Shown here: piece after piece, positions 1-6,453 of the stretch | Numbering within the stretch: position 1 is the first letter of the stretch | Layout: each line of letters starts with the position of its first letter | From: an uncultured Sutterella sp. | GTDB lineage: Bacteria; Pseudomonadota; Gammaproteobacteria; Burkholderiales; Burkholderiaceae_F | Direction of reading: 5' to 3' | DNA: 9,512 bases | Assembly: GCA_937906995.1 (NCBI GenBank) | Contig: CALESB010000046.1 | Location: 1-9,512, forward strand | The notes under the pieces: generated by a model | Databases searched by the model: none | Seen by the model: only the letters and a program-made list of their open reading frames with translations | What the model was told of the DNA's origin: nothing | Made by a program: the position numbers and the translations under genes

Positions 1-2
1 AG

Positions 3-48
3 TTTGTGCTACTTTTTGACGCCTGATTTGTACTACTTCCTGACGCCT
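3..48. repeat. Two direct copies of a 22-bp repeat, possible IS21-type element end
   Basis: Positions 3-24 and 27-48 are two copies of a 22-bp unit differing at 3 bases (TTTGTGCTAC...GACGCCT and TTTGTACTAC...GACGCCT), with a 24-bp period. IS21-family ends are known to carry several such repeats and to begin with TG, and the spacing here fits that pattern. No transposase gene lies in the window. The copies may therefore mark the end of an element lying mostly to the left, or a solo remnant. The repeat itself is certain; the family assignment is an inference. Confidence 0.5.
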
Positions 49-60
49 CCTAACAGGCGT
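43..60. repeat. Perfect 6-bp inverted repeat next to the direct repeats
   Basis: ACGCCT (43-48) pairs perfectly with AGGCGT (55-60) around a 6-nt loop. No T tract follows on either strand, so it does not read as an intrinsic terminator. It reuses the GACGCCT end of the second direct repeat and may belong to the same element end. The rest of 61-218 shows no gene and no strong signal. Confidence 0.4.
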
Positions 61-218
61 AGTTGCATCTCTCAAAAAACAAGATACTCCGTAATGCAAG
101 ACTGTACTAATAATGCAGTTAAAGAATGATTTGAAAAACGGTGCCCCCATAAAAACACTTAATAGCTTGCTTTTTTGTCGTAAGAAAACTCCTAGCTAAT
201 AACTAGTCACACTTTTCT

Positions 219-1157
219 CTAATTATTTTTTGGCTTCACAAAGAACATTGTTCTGTTACCGTCAAAGATGATTGGGGGTGTTGACTTCGTATAATTGTAG
301 CTAGGTGCCAGGTAAATATATGTGTACTTAGGCATGTACTTAGCAACTTGTGGCAAAAGTGTGGTTGGTTCAATCATATTTTCTACGTCACTGCCATGAT
401 TAAAATCGATACCTGAAAGAATATCTTCTTCAAAAATCGCCTTTTGAGAAATACGCCAAACTAGCTCACCGCTTGTTCCAGCAGCTGCCGGCAGGCTAAT
501 TTGTTCAGTGGGTAAGCCAGAGTTAAGTTTTACCCAACACATTCCCTCTTTATGCTGTTCATAATCTTTTGTCGAGAAACATCCTTGTTTAGGATTGACT
601 AGATGAACAATACGAACATACGATCTTAGATTCCATCCAAATATTCCACTTGTGGGCTTACGCCACGCCGGATCGAATGTCTCCACTGTGTATTCAGGGA
701 AGTGATTTTTAACAGCTTTGACGAAAGCTTTTTCTAAGTTATCAACGAGGTATTCGGAGGCCTTCTCCGGAGTAGGAGCGACTTTGACTGGAACAAACCC
801 GAAACTAGAATGAACTTCCCAAAATTCCTTTTTCATGGATTGGCCAACAGATAAGAGCAATCCAAAGCCCAACGCACTTAACCCATCTACACCTGGCAAA
901 AATGGACTTCCATAGGCAGCGTCCAATGCGGAAGCATTAAAGATTGCATCCGTGAGAATAGATGTGTCAGTAAAACCATCTGGAGCACGTTGGTCTCTCC
1001 AATGGTTGTAGCCAAACATATCGCCGATGTTTTTTGCCTGACTGATAGATGGGTTGTATGGACGGTTGGCCATAGAGATGTTTGATGAGGCACAACCCGT
1101 AACAAGAGCCACCACCATAGAGATAGAGGCTATGCATTTCATATATTTACTATTCAT
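219..1157 (-). CDS. Predicted lipoprotein of unknown function (312 aa)
   Basis: The product begins with a short positive stretch (MNSKYMK), a hydrophobic segment and a lipobox L-V-T-G-C with Cys22. This is a type II signal peptide, so the mature protein should be lipid-anchored. Ala at +2 suggests the outer membrane. I chose the ATG at 1157 because GGGAGT lies 5-6 nt upstream and the signal peptide then has normal length; a TTG at 1175 would add six residues. The mature part has no domain I recognise. It is moderately aromatic-rich near the C-terminus (YMPKYTYIYLAPSYNY) and has two cysteines about 16 residues apart (GCFSTK...GMCW) that could pair in the periplasm. A second lipoprotein gene lies upstream on the same strand across a gap of about 180 bp, so co-transcription is possible but not shown. 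Confidence 0.8.
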   Translation of the reverse strand: MNSKYMKCIASISMVVALVTGCASSNISMANRPYNPSISQAKNIGDMFGYNHWRDQRAPDGFTDTSILTDAIFNASALDAAYGSPFLPGVDGLSALGFGLLLSVGQSMKKEFWEVHSSFGFVPVKVAPTPEKASEYLVDNLEKAFVKAVKNHFPEYTVETFDPAWRKPTSGIFGWNLRSYVRIVHLVNPKQGCFSTKDYEQHKEGMCWVKLNSGLPTEQISLPAAAGTSGELVWRISQKAIFEEDILSGIDFNHGSDVENMIEPTTLLPQVAKYMPKYTYIYLAPSYNYTKSTPPIIFDGNRTMFFVKPKNN

Positions 1158-1337
1158 TTTTACTCCCAAAAACAAGATTCATCTAATTGAAATAATTTAC
1201 TAGTCATCTCTTGAGGAGAGCTGTTGAGCTACTTAGGGCGTGAGACAATAAAACTCTCCCAATACTTATTTAAAAATGATTTTCCCTTGTGTCATTTACC
1301 CCCAGAGGTATTCTGATTTTTAGAAGACGGAGTAGCG

Positions 1338-1832
1338 CTAATACACAAATATGTTTGTTTCACTACTTATTGGCTGACCCTCATCGGTGAAAAGTCTATA
1401 AACACAACCCCATGAGTTATAACCAATTTTAAAATTATAAATGTGTCCTTTTTTCAATATGACCTGCCGAATCTGACCAGATCGTCTAGAAGATTCTTCA
1501 GAAAATGCTCCACATAATCCTCGGCCATTCCAATCGTAAGTTACCTGAAATTTATGTTTTCCTTCTGGTAGGCGGAAAATTGCCATTTCTTCAACATCAA
1601 TTCTGGAAGCCAATTGATCATCAATTAAAAAGCTGAAATAGCAACCCCCTGCCCCATAGTTATTAACTCTGGCAACTCGTACAATCGCTTCATTTGGTAA
1701 TACTTCTTGATAAGAAAATACACGCTCTTTAGGAGCTATATTCACACGTTCTGAATCAATGGTACTGGTTACACATCCTGTAAGAGCAAAAATAAGACCC
1801 ATCGTGAAAATGGATAATATGACTTTTTTCAT
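1338..1832 (-). CDS. Predicted small lipoprotein, DUF2846-like pattern (164 aa)
   Basis: The N-terminus MKKVILSIFTMG is followed by a hydrophobic stretch and the lipobox A-L-T-G-C (Cys20), predicting a lipid-anchored exported protein. The ATG at 1832 has AGGA about 9 nt upstream. A TTG at 1889 would add 19 residues ahead of the signal peptide and is unlikely. The mature domain has alternating strands with an 'IDDQLASRID...RLPEGKHKFQVTYDW' stretch. This recalls the DUF2846 pattern in which a small beta domain ends in 'l.pG.h....'; that match is by eye only. Four cysteines (GGCYF, GLCGA, WGCVY and the lipobox Cys) leave three in the mature domain. The Shine-Dalgarno sits inside a 10-bp palindrome (GGAAATTTCC, 1835-1844), and a hairpin-rich leader lies upstream. 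Confidence 0.75.
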   Translation of the reverse strand: MKKVILSIFTMGLIFALTGCVTSTIDSERVNIAPKERVFSYQEVLPNEAIVRVARVNNYGAGGCYFSFLIDDQLASRIDVEEMAIFRLPEGKHKFQVTYDWNGRGLCGAFSEESSRRSGQIRQVILKKGHIYNFKIGYNSWGCVYRLFTDEGQPISSETNIFVY

Positions 1833-1877
1833 GGGGAAATTTCCTAAATAAGAAGACCCCGCAGTATTGCTCAAAAT

Positions 1878-1994
1878 CCTGAATCGCAAGATTCAAGGGC
1901 GGTCACCTCTGAAACGGGTCTTGTGAAGCTTTACCGACCTCGCGCCTCCGGTTTCAAGTCCAGCGACCATTTGGTATCGCAGTGTTGGAAACGG
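1878..1994. other. Hairpin-rich non-coding region, candidate structured RNA or mobile-element end
   Basis: Three inverted repeats follow one another. The first is CC-TGAATC, loop GCAA, GATTCA-a-GG (1878-1898). In the second, CGG/CCG (1900-1902 with 1934-1936) encloses TCAC/GTGA (1903-1906 with 1923-1926). In the third, CC-g-GTTTC (1948-1955) pairs with GAAACGG (1988-1994) and contains an inner GCGA/TCGC stem (1963-1966 with 1977-1980). No convincing ORF crosses the region. On the minus strand it would lie in the leader of the downstream lipoprotein gene (start 1832) and could regulate it. It could instead be a decayed IS200/IS605-type end with its guide-RNA region. The stems are seen directly; the role is unknown. 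Confidence 0.45.
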
Positions 1995-2108
1995 ATTTTA
2001 TGAGCAACTCCTTACGGGGTTTGAGACTATTTTATCTCTTCCTTGTTAAAGACTCTTGGGCATTTTCCACCATAGATAAATCAAGGATTAGGGATTAAAC
2101 TTAAATAG

Positions 2109-3368
2109 TTAAACAACCAAAATATCACTTAATCTTGTTGTATACGCACGGCTTAGGCGCTCTCGCTTCATTTTCCAGTCAGCCTTGGGTGAATTAACCA
2201 AAGCGCTTGTTAGAGTCCCTTTCCCCCATCGATGATTAAGAGCATCCATCACAGAGGAAAGCTTTTGCTTCCTCTCAGACTCCATCGCAGAAAATAAATC
2301 CGGCGTGACCTCACTTTCTTTTTCAAGTCCCTGCAAAACAACACCGGCTTTCTTGTAGCCAATACCCTTCTTGTAGGCGTGCTTTACCAACTTGGAAGCA
2401 ATAGTTCGGATTGTTGACGTGTCGTTCACACTATTGGAAAGAACCTGTGTTTCATAACTGTAATGGATACCTGCCTCCGGTTTAAAGCGGTTGCTGTAAA
2501 TGAGTACCGAAATACTTTGGCACATGAGTTTTTCCTTTCTCAGTACTCTGGCTGCTTCTTCAGCATGCATCGCTATGGCACTTTGCAGCTGATCGAGATC
2601 AGAAACCTCATTGGCAAAACTACGACTTCTCACAATTTGTTGTCGTGTTTGTGTGTCATCCTCAAAATCAATGGCTTCAATGCCTTTAAGTTCTTGCACT
2701 GTGCGAATAAGCGTGATGGGGAAAAACGCTCTTAGCTTGCTAATTGGGTAGTTAATAAGATCCAAAACAGTACGAATCCCCAGACGGTTTAGTCTTTCGG
2801 ACAATCTTGCACCAATTCCCCAAACTTCTCCCACTGGCTCTAGCGACATCGCTTTTCTTTGTCGATCAGGTGTCAAATCATTCCAATTTAGTACGCCTTT
2901 GAGCCCTGGATAATGCTTGGCCAAGTGGTTACAGAATTTGGCTAACGTTTTGGTTGGAGCTATGCCTACACAGGTCGGGATCCCCACCCACTGTAGGACA
3001 CGTGCACGGATTTTATGTCCCAAATTGGTTAAATCACTCATTCCGTCGAGAATGGCAAAACACTCGTCAATCGAATAGACATGAATAGCTGGCACCAGTG
3101 AAGAAATGGTTTCCATCATGCGGCGAGACATATCGCCATAGAGCTCATAATTGCTTGAGAACACCTCTACACCATTGCGATCCACGATTTCTTTCACTTG
3201 AAATAATGGCATCCCGCGCTTAAGTCCAAGCTTTTTTGCTTCCTTTGTTAAGGTCACAATACAGCCGTCGTTATTACTTAAAACAACGACTGGACGGTTG
3301 TTGAGTCTTGGCTGAAAGACTCTTTCACAGGAGGCATAAAAGGTATTGCCATCGATTAAAGCGTACAT
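2109..3368 (-). CDS. umuC: DNA polymerase V catalytic subunit UmuC (Y-family)
   Basis: Y-family translesion DNA polymerase that copies past damaged bases together with processed UmuD. The 419 residues match the usual length of about 422. The catalytic acidic residues are in place: Asp6 in the opening 'ALIDGNTFYASCE' block, and Asp101 and Glu102 in the Y-S-I-D-E motif. The C-terminus has the typical UmuC ending, with a gap-free 'WKMKRERLS..YTTR.SD.L' block. A 'TPDLF' stretch at about 355-359 sits where the beta-clamp motif lies in E. coli UmuC. The start MYALIDG is the standard family start, although only a weak AAGAAGA ribosome site precedes it. It is transcribed away from the umuD-type gene across a 58-bp gap with a large palindrome, whereas classical umuDC is co-directional with umuD first. 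It looks intact and functional. Confidence 0.96.
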   Translation of the reverse strand: MYALIDGNTFYASCERVFQPRLNNRPVVVLSNNDGCIVTLTKEAKKLGLKRGMPLFQVKEIVDRNGVEVFSSNYELYGDMSRRMMETISSLVPAIHVYSIDECFAILDGMSDLTNLGHKIRARVLQWVGIPTCVGIAPTKTLAKFCNHLAKHYPGLKGVLNWNDLTPDRQRKAMSLEPVGEVWGIGARLSERLNRLGIRTVLDLINYPISKLRAFFPITLIRTVQELKGIEAIDFEDDTQTRQQIVRSRSFANEVSDLDQLQSAIAMHAEEAARVLRKEKLMCQSISVLIYSNRFKPEAGIHYSYETQVLSNSVNDTSTIRTIASKLVKHAYKKGIGYKKAGVVLQGLEKESEVTPDLFSAMESERKQKLSSVMDALNHRWGKGTLTSALVNSPKADWKMKRERLSRAYTTRLSDILVV

Positions 3369-3384
3369 GAATGTTCTTCTTTAC

Positions 3385-3407
3385 ATGATTTTGTATTACA
3401 ATATCAT
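3385..3407. promoter_or_regulatory. Near-perfect 23-bp palindrome between umuC and the umuD-type gene, likely operator
   Basis: The half-site ATGATTTTGTA (3385-3395) is mirrored by TACAATATCAT (3397-3407) around a central T, with one mismatched pair. It sits in the 58-bp divergent intergenic region, 17 bp from the umuC start and 19 bp from the ATG of the umuD-type gene. It could therefore block both genes at once. A weak plus-strand promoter (TTTACA at 3380-3385, 16-bp spacer, TATCAT at 3402-3407) overlaps it. It is not the E. coli LexA box (no CTG-N10-CAG). The likely binder is the umuD-type protein with its N-terminal DNA-binding extension (inference). Confidence 0.6.
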
Positions 3408-3426
3408 AAAGCAAAGGAGAACGAAG

Positions 3427-4050
3427 ATGCAAGAGAAAAAGAAGACGGGACGAGGTGGCTATCGAGAAGGCGCCGGAAGAAAGCCTTTTGGTGAAAAAGC
3501 CTTTGAAACGACGATAGTTGCTCGCATCAATCAAGAAGAAAAGGAAACGTACAAAAGACTTGGAGGCGTTCAATGGCTTCGGGACACCTTACACGAAGCC
3601 TCTCAAGATCGAACTAAATTGAGTAACTTCGGCTTCGTCCCTGTTACCATCCGACAATCAGCTAATGTGCCGATGTCGGATTACTCCGTACAAGCGGGCT
3701 TCCCCTCTCCTGCTGAAGACTATATCGACAAAGGCATCGACTTTAATGAATTGCTCATTGAAAATGAGCCGGCAACCATCGTGATTCGAGCTGAAGGCGA
3801 GTCTATGATCGATGCAGGCATCAGCCCCGGCGACTTGTTAGTCGTTAACCGAAGCCGAGAAGCCAAAAATCAAGATATCGTCATCATGCAAATCAATAAC
3901 GAATTTACTGTCAAACGTTATGTCAGAGAAAATGGAACGCTTTATCTGAAGGCAGAAAATACGAGTGGCCAATATACAAATATCTACCCAAACGAAGACG
4001 ATAGTTGGCTATGTTTCGGAGTAGTGAGCGCCATTATTAAGCAACTCTAG
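3427..4050 (+). CDS. UmuD/LexA-type self-cleaving S24 peptidase with N-terminal DNA-binding extension
   Basis: The C-terminal half is a UmuD-type S24 peptidase. It has the cleavage site V-Q-A-G (Ala90-Gly91), the nucleophile Ser126 in 'GESMIDAGISPGD' and the general base Lys163 in 'FTVKRY', in the order and spacing of the family. E. coli UmuD has 139 residues and starts close to the cleavage region, whereas this protein has about 75 extra N-terminal residues. They hold a G-Y-R-E-G-A-G-R-K motif followed by 'TTIVARINQEEKETYKRLGGVQWLRD', which reads as a ribbon-helix-helix-like DNA-binding unit. The ATG at 3427 is chosen because AAAGGAG lies about 8 nt upstream; an upstream ATG at 3346 would overlap umuC. 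It probably combines a LexA-like repressor role with supply of UmuD' for the divergent UmuC. A close relative is encoded at 7109-7765. The stop overlaps the convergent gene by 4 bp (CTAG). Confidence 0.9.
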   Translation: MQEKKKTGRGGYREGAGRKPFGEKAFETTIVARINQEEKETYKRLGGVQWLRDTLHEASQDRTKLSNFGFVPVTIRQSANVPMSDYSVQAGFPSPAEDYIDKGIDFNELLIENEPATIVIRAEGESMIDAGISPGDLLVVNRSREAKNQDIVIMQINNEFTVKRYVRENGTLYLKAENTSGQYTNIYPNEDDSWLCFGVVSAIIKQL

Positions 4051-4535
4051 ATTGTGCTTTTATTTGCTTTGAATTTTCTCAATGCATAGCGCACAGGATA
4101 GAAGTTGAAACCAGTCATCTCAACGATTTCTTGGCATGAATGACCTTTTTCTGCCAAGGCTTTAACTTGTTCTTTTTCTTCCGCAGTCATAGCTGAAGCA
4201 CGCTTAGTTGGGGCGGACGTTAAACCGTGCGAAAGATAGGCTCTGTGCCAATCTCTCACCGTGTACATTGGCACAGACAGTTCGCTAGCCACTGCTTTAT
4301 AACCCTTACCTGCTTTAAAAAGGAGAAGTGCTTTTGCTCTTATTTCCTTTGAATGCTTTTCTCTGATAGGCTCCACTGAAAAGTTCCCAGACAAAAATGC
4401 TGAACGCCACATTTTTGCAGAAGAATAAGATATATCCAGCTTTTCTACGAGATCCCATGCGGTTGCTCCAGTAGTCATAAGACGCAACGCCTTTTGACGT
4501 ATGGCTTTTGAATAGGGTTTGCTTTGTTCCTTCAT
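4047..4535 (-). CDS. Triple helix-turn-helix protein, transposase-N-terminus-like (162 aa)
   Basis: The protein consists of three consecutive helix-turn-helix units at about residues 9-52, 62-104 and 117-155. The first two are clear internal repeats (YSKAIRQKAL...AKMWRSAFLSG and HSKEIRAKAL...VRDWHRAYLSHG). The third follows the same plan (AEEKEQVKAL...VRYALRKF). The units resemble the Psq/homeodomain-like N-terminal domains of IS3 and IS630 transposases, but no catalytic DDE domain follows, and the gene ends right after the third unit. It may be a stand-alone DNA-binding protein or a leftover of a transposase. The ATG at 4535 has AGAGGTAG 6-8 nt upstream; a longer reading from 4595 starts with an unlikely hydrophobic stretch and runs over the promoter. 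A binding target among the palindromes at 4691-4912 is a speculation. Confidence 0.75.
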   Translation of the reverse strand: MKEQSKPYSKAIRQKALRLMTTGATAWDLVEKLDISYSSAKMWRSAFLSGNFSVEPIREKHSKEIRAKALLLFKAGKGYKAVASELSVPMYTVRDWHRAYLSHGLTSAPTKRASAMTAEEKEQVKALAEKGHSCQEIVEMTGFNFYPVRYALRKFKANKSTI

Positions 4536-4554
4536 TGTTACTACCTCTGCTTTT

Positions 4555-4583
4555 AAAGTAACAAAATTGATCCAGAAGGTCAA
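4555..4583 (-). promoter_or_regulatory. Candidate sigma70 promoter of the triple-HTH gene
   Basis: On the minus strand TTGACC (4578-4583) is separated by exactly 17 bp from TACTTT (4555-4560). The -35 is close to consensus and the -10 is fair. The start of transcription would fall near 4548, giving a very short leader before the ribosome site and the ATG at 4535. Confidence 0.45.
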
Positions 4584-4690
4584 AAAAACTAGCAAAATCC
4601 CTAACTTAATAATTGATCCTTTTGATTTTCATAGAGTGAGAAATCCAACATCCTATTGAAAATGCAATCCCTAAATAAACATCTTCTGTA

Positions 4691-4712
4691 AGTGTCCGAC
4701 ATGTCGGACACT
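4691..4712. promoter_or_regulatory. Perfect 22-bp palindrome, candidate operator
   Basis: Each arm is 11 bp, AGTGTCCGACA, and the match is perfect. The inner TCCGACAT recurs at 4887-4894, inside the third unit of the array in front of the ATPase gene. The palindrome lies between the divergent triple-HTH and ATPase genes. Without a T tract it is unlikely to be a terminator, so a dimeric regulator site is the simplest reading. The regulator is not known. Confidence 0.55.
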
Positions 4713-4827
4713 ATAAAAACATCTCTTAAAAGCTAACTACGCTTCAACGATTGATTATCTCGTTACCGAATGAGCATATAGCAATGCCTCAATTCTCAGC
4801 TGAAGGTCGCTTTCCATTAGTTTAGCC

Positions 4828-4917
4828 TTTCAGGAATTTTTCCTATATACATATCGGAATTATTCCGATATATATGTTGGAATTTTTCCGACATCAATGT
4901 TAGAATCTATCCTAAAT
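4828..4917. repeat. Array of four palindromic units with a 23-bp period
   Basis: The cores GGAATTTTTCC (4833-4843), GGAATTATTCC (4856-4866), GGAATTTTTCC (4879-4889) and the degenerate AGAATCTATCC (4902-4912) start exactly 23 bp apart. Each core is a dyad, extended in the second unit to a perfect 21-bp palindrome with arms ATATCGGAAT (4851-4871), and in the third to ATGTtGGAA...TTCCgACAT. The array runs into the start of the ATPase gene, so protein bound there would cover its promoter and ribosome site. Units this short and without unique spacers are not a CRISPR array. A cooperative operator or an iteron-like array fits better. Confidence 0.7.
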
Positions 4918-4932
4918 ACGGAGAATGTTTCT

Positions 4933-6147
4933 ATGTACCTTCCGCGAACAGTTGAAAAAGAGATCCCTTCACTTTGCAAAAACTTTAAGGTTTTACTTGT
5001 CACAGGTATGCGACAAGTTGGTAAGAGTACGCTCTTACAACAACTGAGCGAAGCGGAACGTCAATACATCACATTGGACAACTTTGAAGATTTTGAACTG
5101 GCCTCTCATGCCCCCAGTGCATTCTTCAAACAACATTCTCTTCCACTCACCATTGATGAAATTCAACGAGTTCCTTCTTTATTCCGTCAAGTTAAAGCTG
5201 AAGTTGACAAACGCACAGAGACCGGCAGAGTTTGGATCTCGGGATCTCAGCGTTTTTCGTTAATGCAAAATGTAGGAGATTCTTTGGCGGGAAGACTGTT
5301 TGAAATTCATTTAATGCCACTGAGCATTTATGAACGTGAAGGCAAAGGCTTGTTGCAAACGCCCTATTTGCCTAGCGATGAATTAAAGACTCACCTTGAT
5401 GTTAAATCACCCGTAGATGCATGGAAAATCATCTGGCAAGGAGCTTGGCCAAAGTTACTTGATATGAATTCGAAAGAACGCTCACAGTTCTTTGAAGCCT
5501 TTGTTCAAACCTTCCTTGAACGTGACATACGCACGTTAGGAAACATTGAAAAACTAACGGACTTTAGAAAGTTCATGATGGCGCTTGCCATGCGCACCGG
5601 ACAAGAGCTGAGAATTAATAAACTGTGTGAAATCGCTGGGGTTTCTGATGCAACCGTGAAACGTTGGCTTTCCGTCGCTGAAGCAAGTGGCCTTATTTAT
5701 TTATTGCGTCCTTTCTCAACGAATGCCACAAAGACACTTACCAAATCACCCAAGGTTTATTTCTGTGATACTGGCTTAGCCGCTTTTCTTTGCGGTTTTT
5801 CGACGCCCGAAGAAATGCATCGCGACATGAATGCCGGCGCTTTTTTCGAGACCTTTGTCATCATGGAGATTTTGAAAAGTTGGCGACACAATGGCCAAGA
5901 ACCCGATCTTTATTTTTATCGTAATACAAAAAAACAATCTGAAATTGATTTGCTAATTCATGCCAATGGCTTGTATCACCCCGTTGAAATTAAGATGTCT
6001 GAGCAACCAAATTTCGGGATGACACGGCATTTTGATGAGTTAAAAGATCTGGGTGTCAAAGTTGGTCAAGGATCCGTTATTTGTAATTGCCAAAGCTATC
6101 GATATTTAAGAGACGACGTTATTGCCCATAATCTTTGGCAAATATGA
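4933..6147 (+). CDS. AAA_14/DUF4143 family ATPase (404 aa)
   Basis: The N-terminal P-loop domain shows Walker A 'GMRQVGKST' (residues 25-33), Walker B 'LTIDEIQ' (72-77), a sensor-type 'WISGSQ' (101-106) and 'SLAGR' (117-121). These mark the AAA_14 ATPase. The DUF4143 part follows, with a winged-helix-like segment at about 226-260 (INKLCEIAGVSDATVKRWL). The C-terminus carries Glu306, Asp339 in 'SEIDLL' and 'VEIK' at 351-354, a pattern like PD-(D/E)XK nuclease folds. The family is common in bacteria and archaea and its role is poorly known. I chose the ATG at 4933 because ACGGAGAA sits 9 nt upstream and MYLPR is the usual family start. An in-frame ATG at 4897 lies inside the repeat array. The length is complete. 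The upstream array suggests tight control, perhaps self-control through the winged helix (inference). Confidence 0.9.
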   Translation: MYLPRTVEKEIPSLCKNFKVLLVTGMRQVGKSTLLQQLSEAERQYITLDNFEDFELASHAPSAFFKQHSLPLTIDEIQRVPSLFRQVKAEVDKRTETGRVWISGSQRFSLMQNVGDSLAGRLFEIHLMPLSIYEREGKGLLQTPYLPSDELKTHLDVKSPVDAWKIIWQGAWPKLLDMNSKERSQFFEAFVQTFLERDIRTLGNIEKLTDFRKFMMALAMRTGQELRINKLCEIAGVSDATVKRWLSVAEASGLIYLLRPFSTNATKTLTKSPKVYFCDTGLAAFLCGFSTPEEMHRDMNAGAFFETFVIMEILKSWRHNGQEPDLYFYRNTKKQSEIDLLIHANGLYHPVEIKMSEQPNFGMTRHFDELKDLGVKVGQGSVICNCQSYRYLRDDVIAHNLWQI

Positions 6148-6182
6148 AAAATCTCCAAGCGGGTACGATGGTTTCAAGGAGA
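6147..6182 (-). terminator. Weak candidate terminator at the end of the five-gene operon
   Basis: On the minus strand TCTCC (6178-6182) can pair with GGAGA (6152-6156) across a long loop, followed by five T residues (A tract 6147-6151). It lies between the convergent ATPase gene and the minus-strand operon, where a terminator is expected. The stem is only 5 bp, so confidence is low. Confidence 0.3.
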
Positions 6183-6237
6183 GGATTATACGTTTTATAA
6201 CATGTTCTAGCGGTTGTATGAAATGTTACCTCTTCCA

Positions 6238-6453
6238 TTAATTACCAAAACAAGCAACATCGGCCTGATATTGCTGTTGGGAAACTATGCAATCAGCAAT
6301 TACTTGTTTGAGCTCATCTTCCTCCAAAGAGCTACACAGCTTTACAGGAAATTGTTCTTGGAAAAAATCTCGATAGAGCCAAAGAAGCTGCTCTAGCGTT
6401 GTTTCGTCTCCAACCGTGAACTCCAACGCTTTTATATTTTCTTTAATACTCAT
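6238..6453 (-). CDS. Small acidic protein of unknown function (71 aa)
   Basis: This is the last gene of the minus-strand operon. Its ATG overlaps the TGA of the preceding gene in an ATGA junction, which argues for real translation by coupling, and GAGAG lies about 5 nt upstream. The product is acidic and mostly helical in appearance (TLEQLLWLYRDFFQEQF, SLEEDELKQVIADCI). It has no signal peptide or membrane span and matches no family I recognise. Its size, charge and coupling to the inactive S24-fold gene would suit a small binding partner or inhibitor of that protein, but that is a guess. Confidence 0.65.
   Translation of the reverse strand: MSIKENIKALEFTVGDETTLEQLLWLYRDFFQEQFPVKLCSSLEEDELKQVIADCIVSQQQYQADVACFGN

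Noticed and set aside
1941..1970. tRNA-like 3' end (GGTTTCAAGTCC...ACCA)
   Set aside because: The bases beside the loop do not form a T stem and no acceptor or anticodon arm can be drawn.
1890..2020. C-terminal fragment of a TnpB protein on the minus strand
   Set aside because: One frame reads GLETGGARSVK and looked tempting, but upstream stops interrupt it and no TnpB catalytic motif is present.
4828..4917. CRISPR array
   Set aside because: The 23-bp period leaves no unique spacers, each unit is a palindrome, and no cas gene is near.
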